A stretch of DNA of 35,399 bases from CAZHAC01 sp964383855 (GCA_964383855.1 CAYLIP010000025.1:1-35399), one strand, 5' to 3'; shown: positions 15,267 through 23,055, counted from the first letter of the stretch. The notes: generated by a model not told the origin, from the letters alone. Numbers and translations: made by a program.

Positions 15267-15824
15267 CTAGGCTCGCTCTATGTAGGTGCCGGTGCGGGTG
15301 TCGACGCGCAGCAGGTCGCCCTCGTTGATGAAGAGCGGGACTTGCACCGAGGCGCCGGTCTCCAGCCGGGCCGGCTTGGTCGCCCCCGACACGGTGTCGC
15401 CCCGGAGCCCGGGATCGGTCTCGGCCACCCGGAGCTCGACCGTGATCGGCATCGAAACGCCGATCACCCGGTCCTCGTGGCGCAGGATGCGGACCGGGTT
15501 GCCCTCCTTCAGGTAGGGCAGCGCGTCGGCCACCTGGTCGCGGCTGAGGGCCACCTGCTCGTAGGTCGAGTTGTCCATGAAGTGGAAGAGGTCGCCATCG
15601 CCGTACAGGTACTGCGCCTCTGAGCTCTCGATCCGGACCGCCTTGTACTTGTCGCCGCTGCGAAAGCTCTGCTCGTAGATCGAGCCGTCGAGGATGTTGC
15701 GCAGCTTGGCCTTGATCACGGCGCTGCCGCGGGCCAGCTTGATGTGCTCGACGTTGACGATCGTGAGCAGCTTTCCGTCCATCTCGAAGGCCGTGCCCGG
15801 CCTGAAGTCGTTGGTCTCGATCAA
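15267..15824 (-). CDS. efp: Elongation factor P, Arg32 type
   Basis: 185 residues, standard length. EF-P enters the ribosomal E site and relieves stalling at polyproline. The three OB-like domains are complete, with YLYGDGD, FMDNSTYEQ and GDTVSGATKPA. The domain I loop that is normally PGKG reads LARGSA, placing Arg at position 32, as in Thermus and in the EarP-modified Pseudomonas type; no EarP gene is visible here. I start at TTG 15824 (MIETNDFRPG), which aligns with the family; the upstream open frame is Arg/Pro-rich and not EF-P-like. A 108-bp space separates it from aroB. Confidence 0.94.
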   Translation of the reverse strand: MIETNDFRPGTAFEMDGKLLTIVNVEHIKLARGSAVIKAKLRNILDGSIYEQSFRSGDKYKAVRIESSEAQYLYGDGDLFHFMDNSTYEQVALSRDQVADALPYLKEGNPVRILRHEDRVIGVSMPITVELRVAETDPGLRGDTVSGATKPARLETGASVQVPLFINEGDLLRVDTRTGTYIERA

Positions 15825-15834
15825 ACCGGCTCTC

Positions 15835-15840
15835 AGTCTA
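15835..15840 (-). promoter_or_regulatory. Possible -10 box before efp
   Basis: TAGACT on the minus strand, 10 nt before the efp TTG, in the 108-bp aroB-efp space. No -35 was found. The rest of that space is GC-rich and holds nothing I recognise. Confidence 0.3.
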
Positions 15841-15932
15841 GTCGAGGCCCCGGGCCGGCCCCGATCGCCGCGCCGCTCCCGGGCGTGGGAGGGCGCCACG
15901 GCGGCCAGGCCCCGGCGCCCCCTGCGGCCGCC

Positions 15933-17009
15933 TCAGTCGAGCGCCAGGACGACCTCGCGCACGAGCTCCTCAGGCACACGCTTGCCGGTTTCCGCCCGTC
16001 CCAGCTGGCGCGGCATCACCCAGCGGACGGCGCCGCCTCGCGCCTTCTTGTCACGCGGGATGGCCGCCAGCAGCGCCTCCGGATCGCAGGCCGGCAGCCG
16101 CCCGGGCAGGTCGAAGGCCTGCAGCAGCTCCTCCTGCTGGGCGACCAGGCCCTCGGCGCAGAAGCCGGCGCGCGCGGCGATCCGCGCCGCCGCCCGCATG
16201 CCCTGGGCGACCGCCCGCCCGTGGGCGGCGGCGTACCCGGTCGCGATCTCGATGGCGTGCCCCACGGTGTGCCCGTAGTTGAGGATCTCGCGGCCGCCGC
16301 TCTCCCGCTCGTCGGCCGCGACCACGCGGCCCTTGGCCGCCACGCAGCGCTCGACGACGGGCTCCAGCGCCTCGGGGTCGCGCGCCCGCAGCCGCCCGCG
16401 CTCGGCCACCAGCTCGAGGGCCAGCCCCGCATCCAGAGCCACCGCGTACTTGACCACCTCGGCGAAGGCGGCCAGGTAGTCGTCCTCCGGCAGCGTCGAA
16501 AGGGTGGCCAGGTCGGCGAGCACGGCCGAGGGCTGCCAGAACGTGCCCACCCCGTTCTTCGTGCGCTCGGTATCGATGCCGGTCTTGCCGCCAATCGCCG
16601 AATCCACCATCGCCAGCAGCGTCGTCGGCACCTGCACCAGCCGCACCCCGCGCAGCCAGATCGATGCCGCAAACCCGGCCAGGTCGCCGACCACGCCCCC
16701 GCCCAGGGCGATCACGACGCCCTGCCGGTCGAGGCGCTGGTCCTCGAGAAAGGCCAGGACCCGGCGCAGCTCGTCGAACGACTTGGCCCGCTCGCCGGCC
16801 GGCACGGGCAGCGCGGCGGCCACGATCCCCTGGCCGGTGAGGCCCTGGACGAGCGATTCGGCCCAGAGCGGCGCGACGTTCTCATCGGTGACCACCGCCG
16901 CCTGGGTCACCCCCATCTCGCGGAGGAGAGGGCCCGCCTCGAGCAGCGCCCCCTGGCCGACGAGAACCGGGTAGGGACGGCCCGAGACCATGACGGTCAC
17001 CCGGCCCAT
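15933..17009 (-). CDS. aroB: 3-dehydroquinate synthase
   Basis: 358 residues, family length. It converts DAHP to 3-dehydroquinate in the shikimate pathway, using NAD and a divalent metal. GGGVVGDLAGFAAS (NAD binding), PTTLLAMVDSAIGGKTGID and the metal-binding LNYGHTVGHAIE are all present. The ATG at 17009 lies 16 nt after the PH-domain gene. In Actinomycetota aroC and aroK normally stand before aroB; here a prepilin peptidase and a PH-domain gene take that place. Confidence 0.95.
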   Translation of the reverse strand: MGRVTVMVSGRPYPVLVGQGALLEAGPLLREMGVTQAAVVTDENVAPLWAESLVQGLTGQGIVAAALPVPAGERAKSFDELRRVLAFLEDQRLDRQGVVIALGGGVVGDLAGFAASIWLRGVRLVQVPTTLLAMVDSAIGGKTGIDTERTKNGVGTFWQPSAVLADLATLSTLPEDDYLAAFAEVVKYAVALDAGLALELVAERGRLRARDPEALEPVVERCVAAKGRVVAADERESGGREILNYGHTVGHAIEIATGYAAAHGRAVAQGMRAAARIAARAGFCAEGLVAQQEELLQAFDLPGRLPACDPEALLAAIPRDKKARGGAVRWVMPRQLGRAETGKRVPEELVREVVLALD

Positions 17010-17025
17010 GGCACCGACCGCGCGA

Positions 17026-17547
17026 TCAGAACCGGGCCGGGGCCTCGCCGGCCTGGACCGGAAGGGAGGCCGGCGCCTGCCGCCGCAGCCGCTCCGATTC
17101 CATGAAGACCTGGTCGCGGAAGGAACCGGGCGCGGGCAGGTGGTCGAGGACCTCGGCCCCCTGCGAGCCGGCGGCGTCGATCTCGACCCGGCCGTATCCG
17201 AGCACCCGGCCCAGGACCGACTGGCGGGTGGACACGTCCTGCACCCGGTCGATCGGAATCACCTTGCTGGAGTGGCTCAGGATGCCGATGTCGAGAATCA
17301 CGCGCTGGTCGGTGATCGTGAAGGAGGTCGTCGACCAGCGCAGCCAGCTCACGATGGCCCAGCCGCCGAGGAGCGCGATCGCGGCCAGCGTGGCCACCCG
17401 CTTGACGTCGCCGTTGCCGGAGATCACGAAGTCGAGCAGGACGACCAGCACCACGATCGCGACCGGCAGGACTAGAGAGCCGGCGGGAACCACCCAGTGC
17501 GGGTGGCGGCGCAGGACCACCGTCTCGCCGGGGAGCAGCTTGGACAT
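17026..17547 (-). CDS. Membrane protein with bacterial PH domain (bPH2/DUF304)
   Basis: 173 residues. The N terminus (LLPGETVVLRRHPHW) is typical of YdbT/DUF304 proteins. Two transmembrane helices follow, about 20-40 and 52-69, then a PH-like domain with FTITDQRVILDIGILSHSS and VIPIDRVQDVSTRQSVLGR. A Pro/Ala-rich C-terminal tail closes it. Function is unknown in most species; some homologues affect membrane stress or lantibiotic resistance. It lies 13 nt downstream of the prepilin peptidase gene and 16 nt upstream of aroB. Confidence 0.87.
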   Translation of the reverse strand: MSKLLPGETVVLRRHPHWVVPAGSLVLPVAIVVLVVLLDFVISGNGDVKRVATLAAIALLGGWAIVSWLRWSTTSFTITDQRVILDIGILSHSSKVIPIDRVQDVSTRQSVLGRVLGYGRVEIDAAGSQGAEVLDHLPAPGSFRDQVFMESERLRRQAPASLPVQAGEAPARF

Positions 17548-17560
17548 CGGTGGAGGGAGT

Positions 17561-18208
17561 TTAGCGAGGGCCCGGGCTTAACAGAACCCACATCGCGCCC
17601 GCGCAGAGGTAGGGGCCGTAGGCGATCGTGTCCCTCAGCCCCTTGACCCGGATCACGATCAGGGCGACCGAGACCACGCCCGCCAGCACGACGCCCAGGA
17701 TCAGCGCCTGGAGGGTCGGGAAGAAGCCGAGGATGAGCCCGATGAAAAGGGCCAGCTTGACGTCCCCAAACCCGAGCACCTCGGTGCGGAATATCCCCGC
17801 GCCGGCCAGCGCGATGGCCAGGAAGATGGCACCCGCGCCAAGGCCGGCGAGAAGGCTCTGCTTCCAGCCCAGGTGCGGCGTCCAGATGCTGAGCAGGAGG
17901 GCCGCCAGCATCATCGGGAACATCAGCCGGTCGAGGATCAGGCGGTGCTCGAGGTCGAAGAAGATGACCTGGACCAGGACCGCCACCCAGAGCGACTTGA
18001 TCATGAGCAGCGGGCCCAGGCCGTAGACGAAGCCGAAGGCGGCGAACGCGACCGCGGCCGTCGCTACCGGCCCCCACACCTGCCAGCGCTCAAAGCCAGG
18101 CTCCAGCTCCTCGCGCCTGGCAAGCCAGACCGACAGCTGCCGGACGCCGAAGCCGGCGGCGGCGCCGACCAGCAGCCAGAGAGCGGCGATCCCCAGGTTG
18201 CCGTTCAA
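17561..18208 (-). CDS. Short A24-family prepilin peptidase
   Basis: 215 residues from the TTG at 18208, in a TTGA overlap with aroE. It is an aspartyl membrane protease that cleaves type III signal peptides of prepilins. The two catalytic Asp motifs are visible: FFDLEHRLI (D in FFD) and GFGDVKLALF (GxGD). About six transmembrane segments surround them. The N-terminal domain of PilD-type enzymes, with its zinc-binding cysteines and N-methyltransferase part, is absent, so this is a minimal peptidase more like TadV/CpaA or archaeal enzymes in layout. No prepilin or pilus ATPase gene is in the window. Confidence 0.88.
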   Translation of the reverse strand: MNGNLGIAALWLLVGAAAGFGVRQLSVWLARREELEPGFERWQVWGPVATAAVAFAAFGFVYGLGPLLMIKSLWVAVLVQVIFFDLEHRLILDRLMFPMMLAALLLSIWTPHLGWKQSLLAGLGAGAIFLAIALAGAGIFRTEVLGFGDVKLALFIGLILGFFPTLQALILGVVLAGVVSVALIVIRVKGLRDTIAYGPYLCAGAMWVLLSPGPR

Positions 18209-18688
18209 GCCAGCTGCCCCTCGAGGGCGAGGCGCATGGCCTGGACCGGCGCCTCGAGGCCGGTCCAGGCGCGGAAAGACTCGGCGCCCTGCTCGAGCAG
18301 GACNNNNNNNNNNNNNNNNNNNNNNNNNNNNNNNNNNNNNNNNNNNNNNNNNNNNNNNNNNNNNNNNNNNNNNNNNNNNNNNNNNNNNNNNNNNNNNNNN
18401 NNNCAGCCGGCGGCCCCGGCGGACGATGGTGTTCACCGCGCCCAGCTCGCGGGCCTCGCCGTCGACCTCGTCGAGGAGGCCCAGCACGTGCCGCTTGTGG
18501 GGGATGGTCACGTTCGCCCCCGCGTAGCCCTCCCCGCGCAGCCGCTCGACCATGGTCGGAAGCCGCTGGCGGGGCACGTCGAGGAGCTCGTAGCTCCAGC
18601 CGGCCAGCCCGGCCGCGGCGAAGGCGGCGTTCTGCATGGCCGGACTGGCCGAATAGCTGATCTCGTGCCCGAGCAGCAGGACCTTCAC
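18205..18688 (-). CDS. aroE: Shikimate dehydrogenase, interrupted by assembly gap
   Basis: Reduces 3-dehydroshikimate to shikimate with NADPH. The N-terminal 95 residues start at GTG 18688 and show HEISYSASPAMQNAAF (substrate binding) and NVTIPHK (catalytic Lys), ending at GAVNTIVRRGRRL. After 100 N the last 32 residues appear (EQGAESFRAWTGLEAPVQAM), a typical AroE C terminus, stopping at 18205. A normal AroE has about 270 residues, so roughly 140 codons (some 420 nt, including the NADP-binding domain) are missing; the gap is larger than drawn. It lies between mltG and the prepilin peptidase. Confidence 0.93.
18304..18403. other. Assembly gap (100 N) inside aroE
   Basis: A placeholder N-run. 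The AroE halves on either side imply a true missing length of roughly 400-430 nt. Confidence 0.95.
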
Positions 18689-18717
18689 CGGGAGCGGAGG
18701 TTAACCGGGATCAGCAG

Positions 18718-19758
18718 CTAACCGCCGGACACCCCGTACTTCTGGATGTCGCTGTTGAACTCGCCGATCGTCTTCTCGAAGTGGGTGACGCCGTTTCGGT
18801 CGGTGAAGTAGAAGAGGTAGTCGTCCCGGTCGGGGTTGATGCAGGCGTTGAGGGCCCCCGGCGTCGGGTTCCCGATCGGGCCCGGCGGCAGCCCGGCGTG
18901 CGTCCGCGTGTTGTACGGCGAGTTGATCTTGAGATCGTCCTGGGTGAGGTCCTTCTTCAGGACGCCCAGGGCGTAGACGATGGTGGCGTCGACGCCCAGC
19001 GGCTCGCCGGCCTGCAGGCGGTTGTAGAAGACCTCGCAGACCTTGGGCTTGTCGCCGTCCTTGTTCGCCTCGCGGTCGACCATGGAGGCGAGGACGACCA
19101 GCTGGTCGACGGTGACCGCCTGGCGGGCCGGGGTCTTCTGCCCGATCGCCGCGCGCACGTCGGGCGTCATCTGCCTGGCGAAGGCGTCGAGCTGCTTCTT
19201 GACCAGGTCGTGGGCGGTCTGACCCCTGTCCAGGTAGTAGGTGTCGGGATACAGGTAGCCCTCGAGCTGCGGGTTGCGCCCGGCCGGCAGACCGGCCAGG
19301 AATTCGTACTGGCCCTTCCAGGCGGGGTCGTTGACGGCGGCCAGGTAGTCCTGGGCGCTGAAAGCGCCGGCCGACGCGACGGTGTCGGCCGCGAACTTGG
19401 TGGGGATGCCCTCCGGCATCCTGACCACGACCTGGTTGACGTGCCCGTGCTCCAGCGCGTCGACGATCTCGGGCACGGTCATCTTCTTGTCGAGCACGAA
19501 GTCGCCGGCCTGGATCGCCCCCCGCCGCCCGCTGATCTTGAGGTACCAGTTGAAGGCGTCGGCGCTGTGGATCAGCCCCTTGCGCTGGAGGTCGTCGGCG
19601 ACCTCCGACGGGCCCTCCCCCTGGGTGACCTTGAAATCGACCTTCTGCGATCTGGTCGAAACGGGCGTGTTGACCTGGTAGTCCCACCAGCCGTACGCCT
19701 GGCTTGCGCCGTACGCGACGAGCCCGAGCACCACCAGCAGCGCCACCAGCTTCTTCAA
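18718..19758 (-). CDS. mltG: Endolytic murein transglycosylase MltG (YceG-like)
   Basis: 346 residues. It cuts nascent glycan strands next to the membrane and so sets peptidoglycan chain length. One N-terminal transmembrane helix (about 3-20) is followed by a LysM-like region, then the YceG catalytic core. Catalytic-Glu segment LEGYLYPDTYYL is visible, with LASMVDREA, VFYNRLQAGEPLGVDAT and SPYNTRTHAGLPPGPIGNP. The start is TTG at 19758, in a TTGA overlap with the reading frame upstream. The order ruvX-mltG-aroE is conserved in Gram-positives. Confidence 0.95.
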   Translation of the reverse strand: MKKLVALLVVLGLVAYGASQAYGWWDYQVNTPVSTRSQKVDFKVTQGEGPSEVADDLQRKGLIHSADAFNWYLKISGRRGAIQAGDFVLDKKMTVPEIVDALEHGHVNQVVVRMPEGIPTKFAADTVASAGAFSAQDYLAAVNDPAWKGQYEFLAGLPAGRNPQLEGYLYPDTYYLDRGQTAHDLVKKQLDAFARQMTPDVRAAIGQKTPARQAVTVDQLVVLASMVDREANKDGDKPKVCEVFYNRLQAGEPLGVDATIVYALGVLKKDLTQDDLKINSPYNTRTHAGLPPGPIGNPTPGALNACINPDRDDYLFYFTDRNGVTHFEKTIGEFNSDIQKYGVSGG

Positions 19759-19822
19759 AGCTCCCCCTCCGCGTCCAGGCCGGCGACGACCCGGTCGAAC
19801 TCCTCCTCCTCCACCGTCTCCA
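19755..19822 (-). CDS. C-terminal fragment of an ORF cut by an assembly gap
   Basis: From the gap edge a frame reads ETVEEEEFDRVVAGLDAEGE-L-stop and ends in TTGA with mltG. The first bases after the gap are TGGAG, so an ATG could sit exactly at the edge. It is either an acidic C-terminal extension of RuvX or the end of a small separate gene (Firmicutes carry a small DUF1292 gene after ruvX). I cannot decide between them. Confidence 0.5.
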
Positions 19823-19922
19823 NNNNNNNNNNNNNNNNNNNNNNNNNNNNNNNNNNNNNNNNNNNNNNNNNNNNNNNNNNNNNNNNNNNNNNNNNNNNNN
19901 NNNNNNNNNNNNNNNNNNNNNN
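19823..19922. other. Assembly gap (100 N) at the 3' end of ruvX
   Basis: A placeholder N-run. It hides the last 35-40 residues of RuvX and possibly the start of a small gene before mltG. Confidence 0.95.
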
Positions 19923-20230
19923 GCGGCGGCGCTGGTCAGTCGCTCGTCGACCATGGTGACGGGTAGACGCGACTCGCGTCTGATCTGCCCGGCCAGCGCT
20001 CGCGCCGCGGCCGCCTCGGGCCCGCTGGAGCCGTCCATCCGGATCGGAAGGCCGACCACCACCCGGGCCGCCTCCCGCTCGCGGGCGACCGCGGCGATCC
20101 TCGCCCCGAGCGTGGCCGGCGGCTCGGCCGGAAGCGAGTCGAGCGGCGTGGCGATGGTGCCGGTGGGGTCGCTCAGGGCGAGCCCGACCCGCTTCGTCCC
20201 GGGATCGACGGCGAGAACCCGGCCGGTCAG
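19923..20230 (-). CDS. ruvX: Holliday-junction resolvase-like RuvX/YqgF (3' end in gap), CTG start
   Basis: A predicted RNase H-fold nuclease, implicated in 5' maturation of pre-16S rRNA. About 102 residues are visible: VLAVDPGTKRVGLALSD (first catalytic Asp), VVGLPIRMDGSSG and VDERLTSA. The expected family start, M-x-GR-(I/V)-L-x-(V/L)-D-P-G, is matched only if translation begins at CTG (20230), which makes a CTGA overlap with the upstream stop. Reading further upstream in frame I find no ATG, GTG or TTG that belongs to the family. The last 35-40 residues are lost in the N-run. Confidence 0.9.
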
Positions 20231-21771
20231 CTGTGGGCGGGCGGCGATGGCGTGGTGGTCGCCACCTGGTCGATCTCGTACACGATGCTGATCCGGCTGG
20301 CCGTGAGCGGCATCAGCGGCAGCGCGAAGGGCGACTGCTTGATGGTCGCCGCCCTGATCGGCAGCCGCGCCAGCTGGGACCGGGCGGCGCCCACCGACTT
20401 GGCCGCCAGCTGCCCCTTGAGGCGGTCGCGGTCGACGCTGGGGGCGATGTAGGAGCTGGCCGTGCCGCGGAAGCTCAAGTGGCCGCCTGAGCTCGCGTTG
20501 ATGATGTCGTAGCTGGTCTTGACCTTGTTGTCGGTGAGCTCCTTGCCCGCCGGGACCCTCTTCTTGAGCAGGTCGGAGAAGGCCTTCTGGACGTCGTCGG
20601 GCGAGTAGAAGGCGCCCTCGGCGCCGATCTTGATGGTGGCGTTGAACTTCTGGGCGACGGTGCCCACCGGCTGGTCGCTGCCGAAGTCGGGAGGCGCGAA
20701 CTGGATGCGGCTGTCGGCCAGCTTCTCGCCCGGCTGCGCCTGCTTGGCCAGGTCGTCGCCGATCTCCTTGCGAACCTGGGACTCGAGCGCGCTGCGGGCG
20801 TTCTCCAGGTCGGAGGCCTGGATCTGCGTCTCCTTCTTCTCGTCGGCGCCCCCGCTGGTCGCGGAGGGGTTGGTAACTGTGAGACACCCAAATGGCGCGT
20901 TGTTGATTGTCGTGATCACTCCGGCGCCCACATTGCCGGCTGCGCCGGGAGCGGTTGCCACGATCGAGACCGACCCCGACTTGCCAGGATCAATGGTGAG
21001 GTCTCCCTTCTGGGCGAACGTCTGACCACCACCGGACAGCCGCTGGCCGTCCTTGATGATGAAGCCGGTCGGGCACTGATTGTTGTACGTGACGGTTCCG
21101 TTCGCGACCGTGCCGGGCGTCGTCTTCACCCCGGTCGCCGGGAAGGACCCCGATGCCTGCTTGGTCTCCGAGACCGTCCTCACCCGCACCGGCGGCTGCC
21201 CCTGGGCGGCGTCGACCTGGACGTCGGCCGAGTAAGCGGTGGCGTCCGCCCGGACGGTCACGGTGGCCGCCGGGACGTAGAGCGCGCCCGCCACCAGCCC
21301 GGCCATCAGCATCAGCCCGGCTCCCGCGTAGAGCAGCAGGCGCCCGGGCCGTCCCTCGGTCGCCAGCCTGGAGGGCACGCGCGCAGGCGGCTGGACCACC
21401 ATCCGGGGAGCCGCGGCGGCAGGCGCCGGGGCCGGGCGAGCCGGCAGGTCGGCGAGGCTCGGAAAGCCGGCCGCGGCCGCCGGTCGGGCCGCCGTCTCCG
21501 GCTCGCCACCCATCTGCTCCACCGCGCGGAAGGCGCGGAACCCGTTCTCCTCGGCCATCTGCTGGACGGCCGGGTCGGGGGAGACGATCGAGATCCGCTT
21601 GCCCAACCCGCTCGCGTACTGGCGCAGGAGCTGGAAGTTGAACCGGCTCTGGCCGAACCGGGAGCGCGTGGGCAGGACGAGGGGGATGTCCTCCGAGGGC
21701 GTGCTGCGCACGCGCTCGATCACCTCGGGGATCTCTTCTTCGGTCTCGATGTAGATGGGTTGTGCTGCCAT
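20227..21771 (-). CDS. Single-pass membrane protein with extracellular baseplate-J-like domain
   Basis: 514 residues. Residues 1-85 form an alpha/beta cytoplasmic domain (IYIETEEEIPEVIERV, then IPLVLPTRSRFGQSRFN and KRISIVSPDP). An Ala/Pro-rich linker spans 90-140 and one transmembrane helix covers about 145-166. Outside, a region like phage baseplate J proteins reads GTVTYNNQCPTG, IVATAPGAAGNVGAGVITTI and LTVTNPSATSGG. It carries two Cys that could pair. A helical, charged C-terminal part follows. Similar proteins are annotated baseplate J/gp47-like in Chloroflexota-type genomes without a known role. The ATG is 27 nt after the FtsA/PilM-like gene. No phage genes are nearby. Confidence 0.75.
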   Translation of the reverse strand: MAAQPIYIETEEEIPEVIERVRSTPSEDIPLVLPTRSRFGQSRFNFQLLRQYASGLGKRISIVSPDPAVQQMAEENGFRAFRAVEQMGGEPETAARPAAAAGFPSLADLPARPAPAPAAAAPRMVVQPPARVPSRLATEGRPGRLLLYAGAGLMLMAGLVAGALYVPAATVTVRADATAYSADVQVDAAQGQPPVRVRTVSETKQASGSFPATGVKTTPGTVANGTVTYNNQCPTGFIIKDGQRLSGGGQTFAQKGDLTIDPGKSGSVSIVATAPGAAGNVGAGVITTINNAPFGCLTVTNPSATSGGADEKKETQIQASDLENARSALESQVRKEIGDDLAKQAQPGEKLADSRIQFAPPDFGSDQPVGTVAQKFNATIKIGAEGAFYSPDDVQKAFSDLLKKRVPAGKELTDNKVKTSYDIINASSGGHLSFRGTASSYIAPSVDRDRLKGQLAAKSVGAARSQLARLPIRAATIKQSPFALPLMPLTASRISIVYEIDQVATTTPSPPAHS

Positions 21772-21798
21772 GACGTGTGCTGGGACCTCTGCCAGTGG

Positions 21799-23055
21799 TT
21801 AAACCTTCATTGCCTTGAGAACGTTTCGCATCACCACGTTGACCATGTCGCGGTCCTCCGCCTCCACCCGGAGGGCGTGGCTCGCCAGCCCCATCGGGCC
21901 GACGTCCTGCGGTGACTGCAGCTGGCCGGTCTGGTCGGCGATGCTGGTCACGTCGGACGGGCGAAGGAGTCGCGATCGCGGTGGCCGGGCGAAGGGCAGG
22001 CCCTCGGCCCAGTGGTTCTTTGTGAGCTCTGTCATCAGCTCGGGCAGCAGGCTTCCGCCGCCGCAGACGTAGATGTTAGCCGGAAGCAGCTCGCCCCGGG
22101 CGAGGTCCTTGAGGCAGAGCGAGAGCCCCTGCAGGAGCACATCGACGTCCTGGGTCATCAGCCGCGACAGCTCCTCCGACTGCTCCCGGGGAAGCAGCCC
22201 CTCCGAGTGCCGGAGCTTGCGCGCCTCGGCCTCCTCGTACGTGACGCTGAGCGCGAGCGCGATCCGGCGCGTGAACGCGCGGCCGCCGAGGTTGAACATC
22301 CGCGTCCCCTCCACCCCACCGTCGCGGAGGAGCGCGACGTCGGTGGTCCCGCCGCCGATGTCGACGAAGACGCCGCCCTGCTCCCAGGCCTCCTCGCCGG
22401 CCGCCGCGCGGGCCAGCGCGTAGGGATGGGCGACCGCCGCCGCCAGCTCCAGGTCGAGCTCCCGGGTCACCGTTTCCAGCGCGCCAACCTGCGTCATGGG
22501 CGCGAAGGTGTTGAACACGGTGATCTCGAGGTTCTTGCCCTGGAAGCCGATCGGGGTGCTCACCGGGTAGCCGTCGATGCGCACGCTGGTGATCGCGGAG
22601 TGCACCAGGCGCGCCTCCAGCGAGCCGTAGCTCCGCTCCAGCTCGAGCAGGTGCTGGGCCTCGCGCAGGGCCCGCTTCTCGACCAGCTGCAGCATGCCCC
22701 GCAGCTCGGCCTCGCGGACCTTGCGATCGGGCTGCTCCCGGGGATAGGCGATCGACGAGGAGAAGCCCTTGACCAGCTCGCCGGCGACCCCCACCACGCA
22801 CTGCCCGGGCGTCACGGCGGCCATGTCCTCGGCCGCCTCCAGCGCCCGGTTGCAGGCCGTTATCACCTGCTCCAGGTCGGAGATGGCGCCGCCCGACATC
22901 GCGCTCGGGTGCTGGGGCTCGCGCCCGACTCCGAGCACGACGCCGTCCACCCCCTCGCGGCGCACCACCAGCACCTTGACCATGTCGGTGCCGATGTCCA
23001 GCGCCGAGAAGTGGCGGTAGTAGTCGTCCTTGCGGCTGAGCAGCTTGAACTTCAC
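21799..23055 (-). CDS. FtsA/PilM-like actin-fold ATPase
   Basis: 418 residues. The actin-ATPase motifs are phosphate 1 SALDIGTDMVKVLVV (about 17-31), phosphate 2 FVDIGGGTTDVALL and adenosine YVCGGGSLLPEL. The insert between them fits the SHS2-type domain of FtsA and PilM. The C terminus (VNVVMRNVLKAMKV) can form an amphipathic helix, as FtsA uses for membrane contact. It starts at GTG in a GTGA overlap with alaS and is followed by the baseplate-J-like membrane protein. Cell-division ftsZ/ftsQ genes are not nearby, so I do not call it ftsA; a PilM-like platform role with its neighbour is inference. Confidence 0.82.
   Translation of the reverse strand: MKFKLLSRKDDYYRHFSALDIGTDMVKVLVVRREGVDGVVLGVGREPQHPSAMSGGAISDLEQVITACNRALEAAEDMAAVTPGQCVVGVAGELVKGFSSSIAYPREQPDRKVREAELRGMLQLVEKRALREAQHLLELERSYGSLEARLVHSAITSVRIDGYPVSTPIGFQGKNLEITVFNTFAPMTQVGALETVTRELDLELAAAVAHPYALARAAAGEEAWEQGGVFVDIGGGTTDVALLRDGGVEGTRMFNLGGRAFTRRIALALSVTYEEAEARKLRHSEGLLPREQSEELSRLMTQDVDVLLQGLSLCLKDLARGELLPANIYVCGGGSLLPELMTELTKNHWAEGLPFARPPRSRLLRPSDVTSIADQTGQLQSPQDVGPMGLASHALRVEAEDRDMVNVVMRNVLKAMKV

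Noticed and set aside
15825..15899. N-terminal extension of EF-P up to 15899
   Set aside because: The extra residues are Arg/Gly/Pro-rich, absent from all EF-P proteins I know, and the TTG at 15824 gives the exact family start.
20227..21771. Prophage or phage-tail island around the baseplate-J-like gene
   Set aside because: All neighbours are core bacterial genes, the protein has a transmembrane helix and a cytoplasmic domain, and no other phage gene is present.
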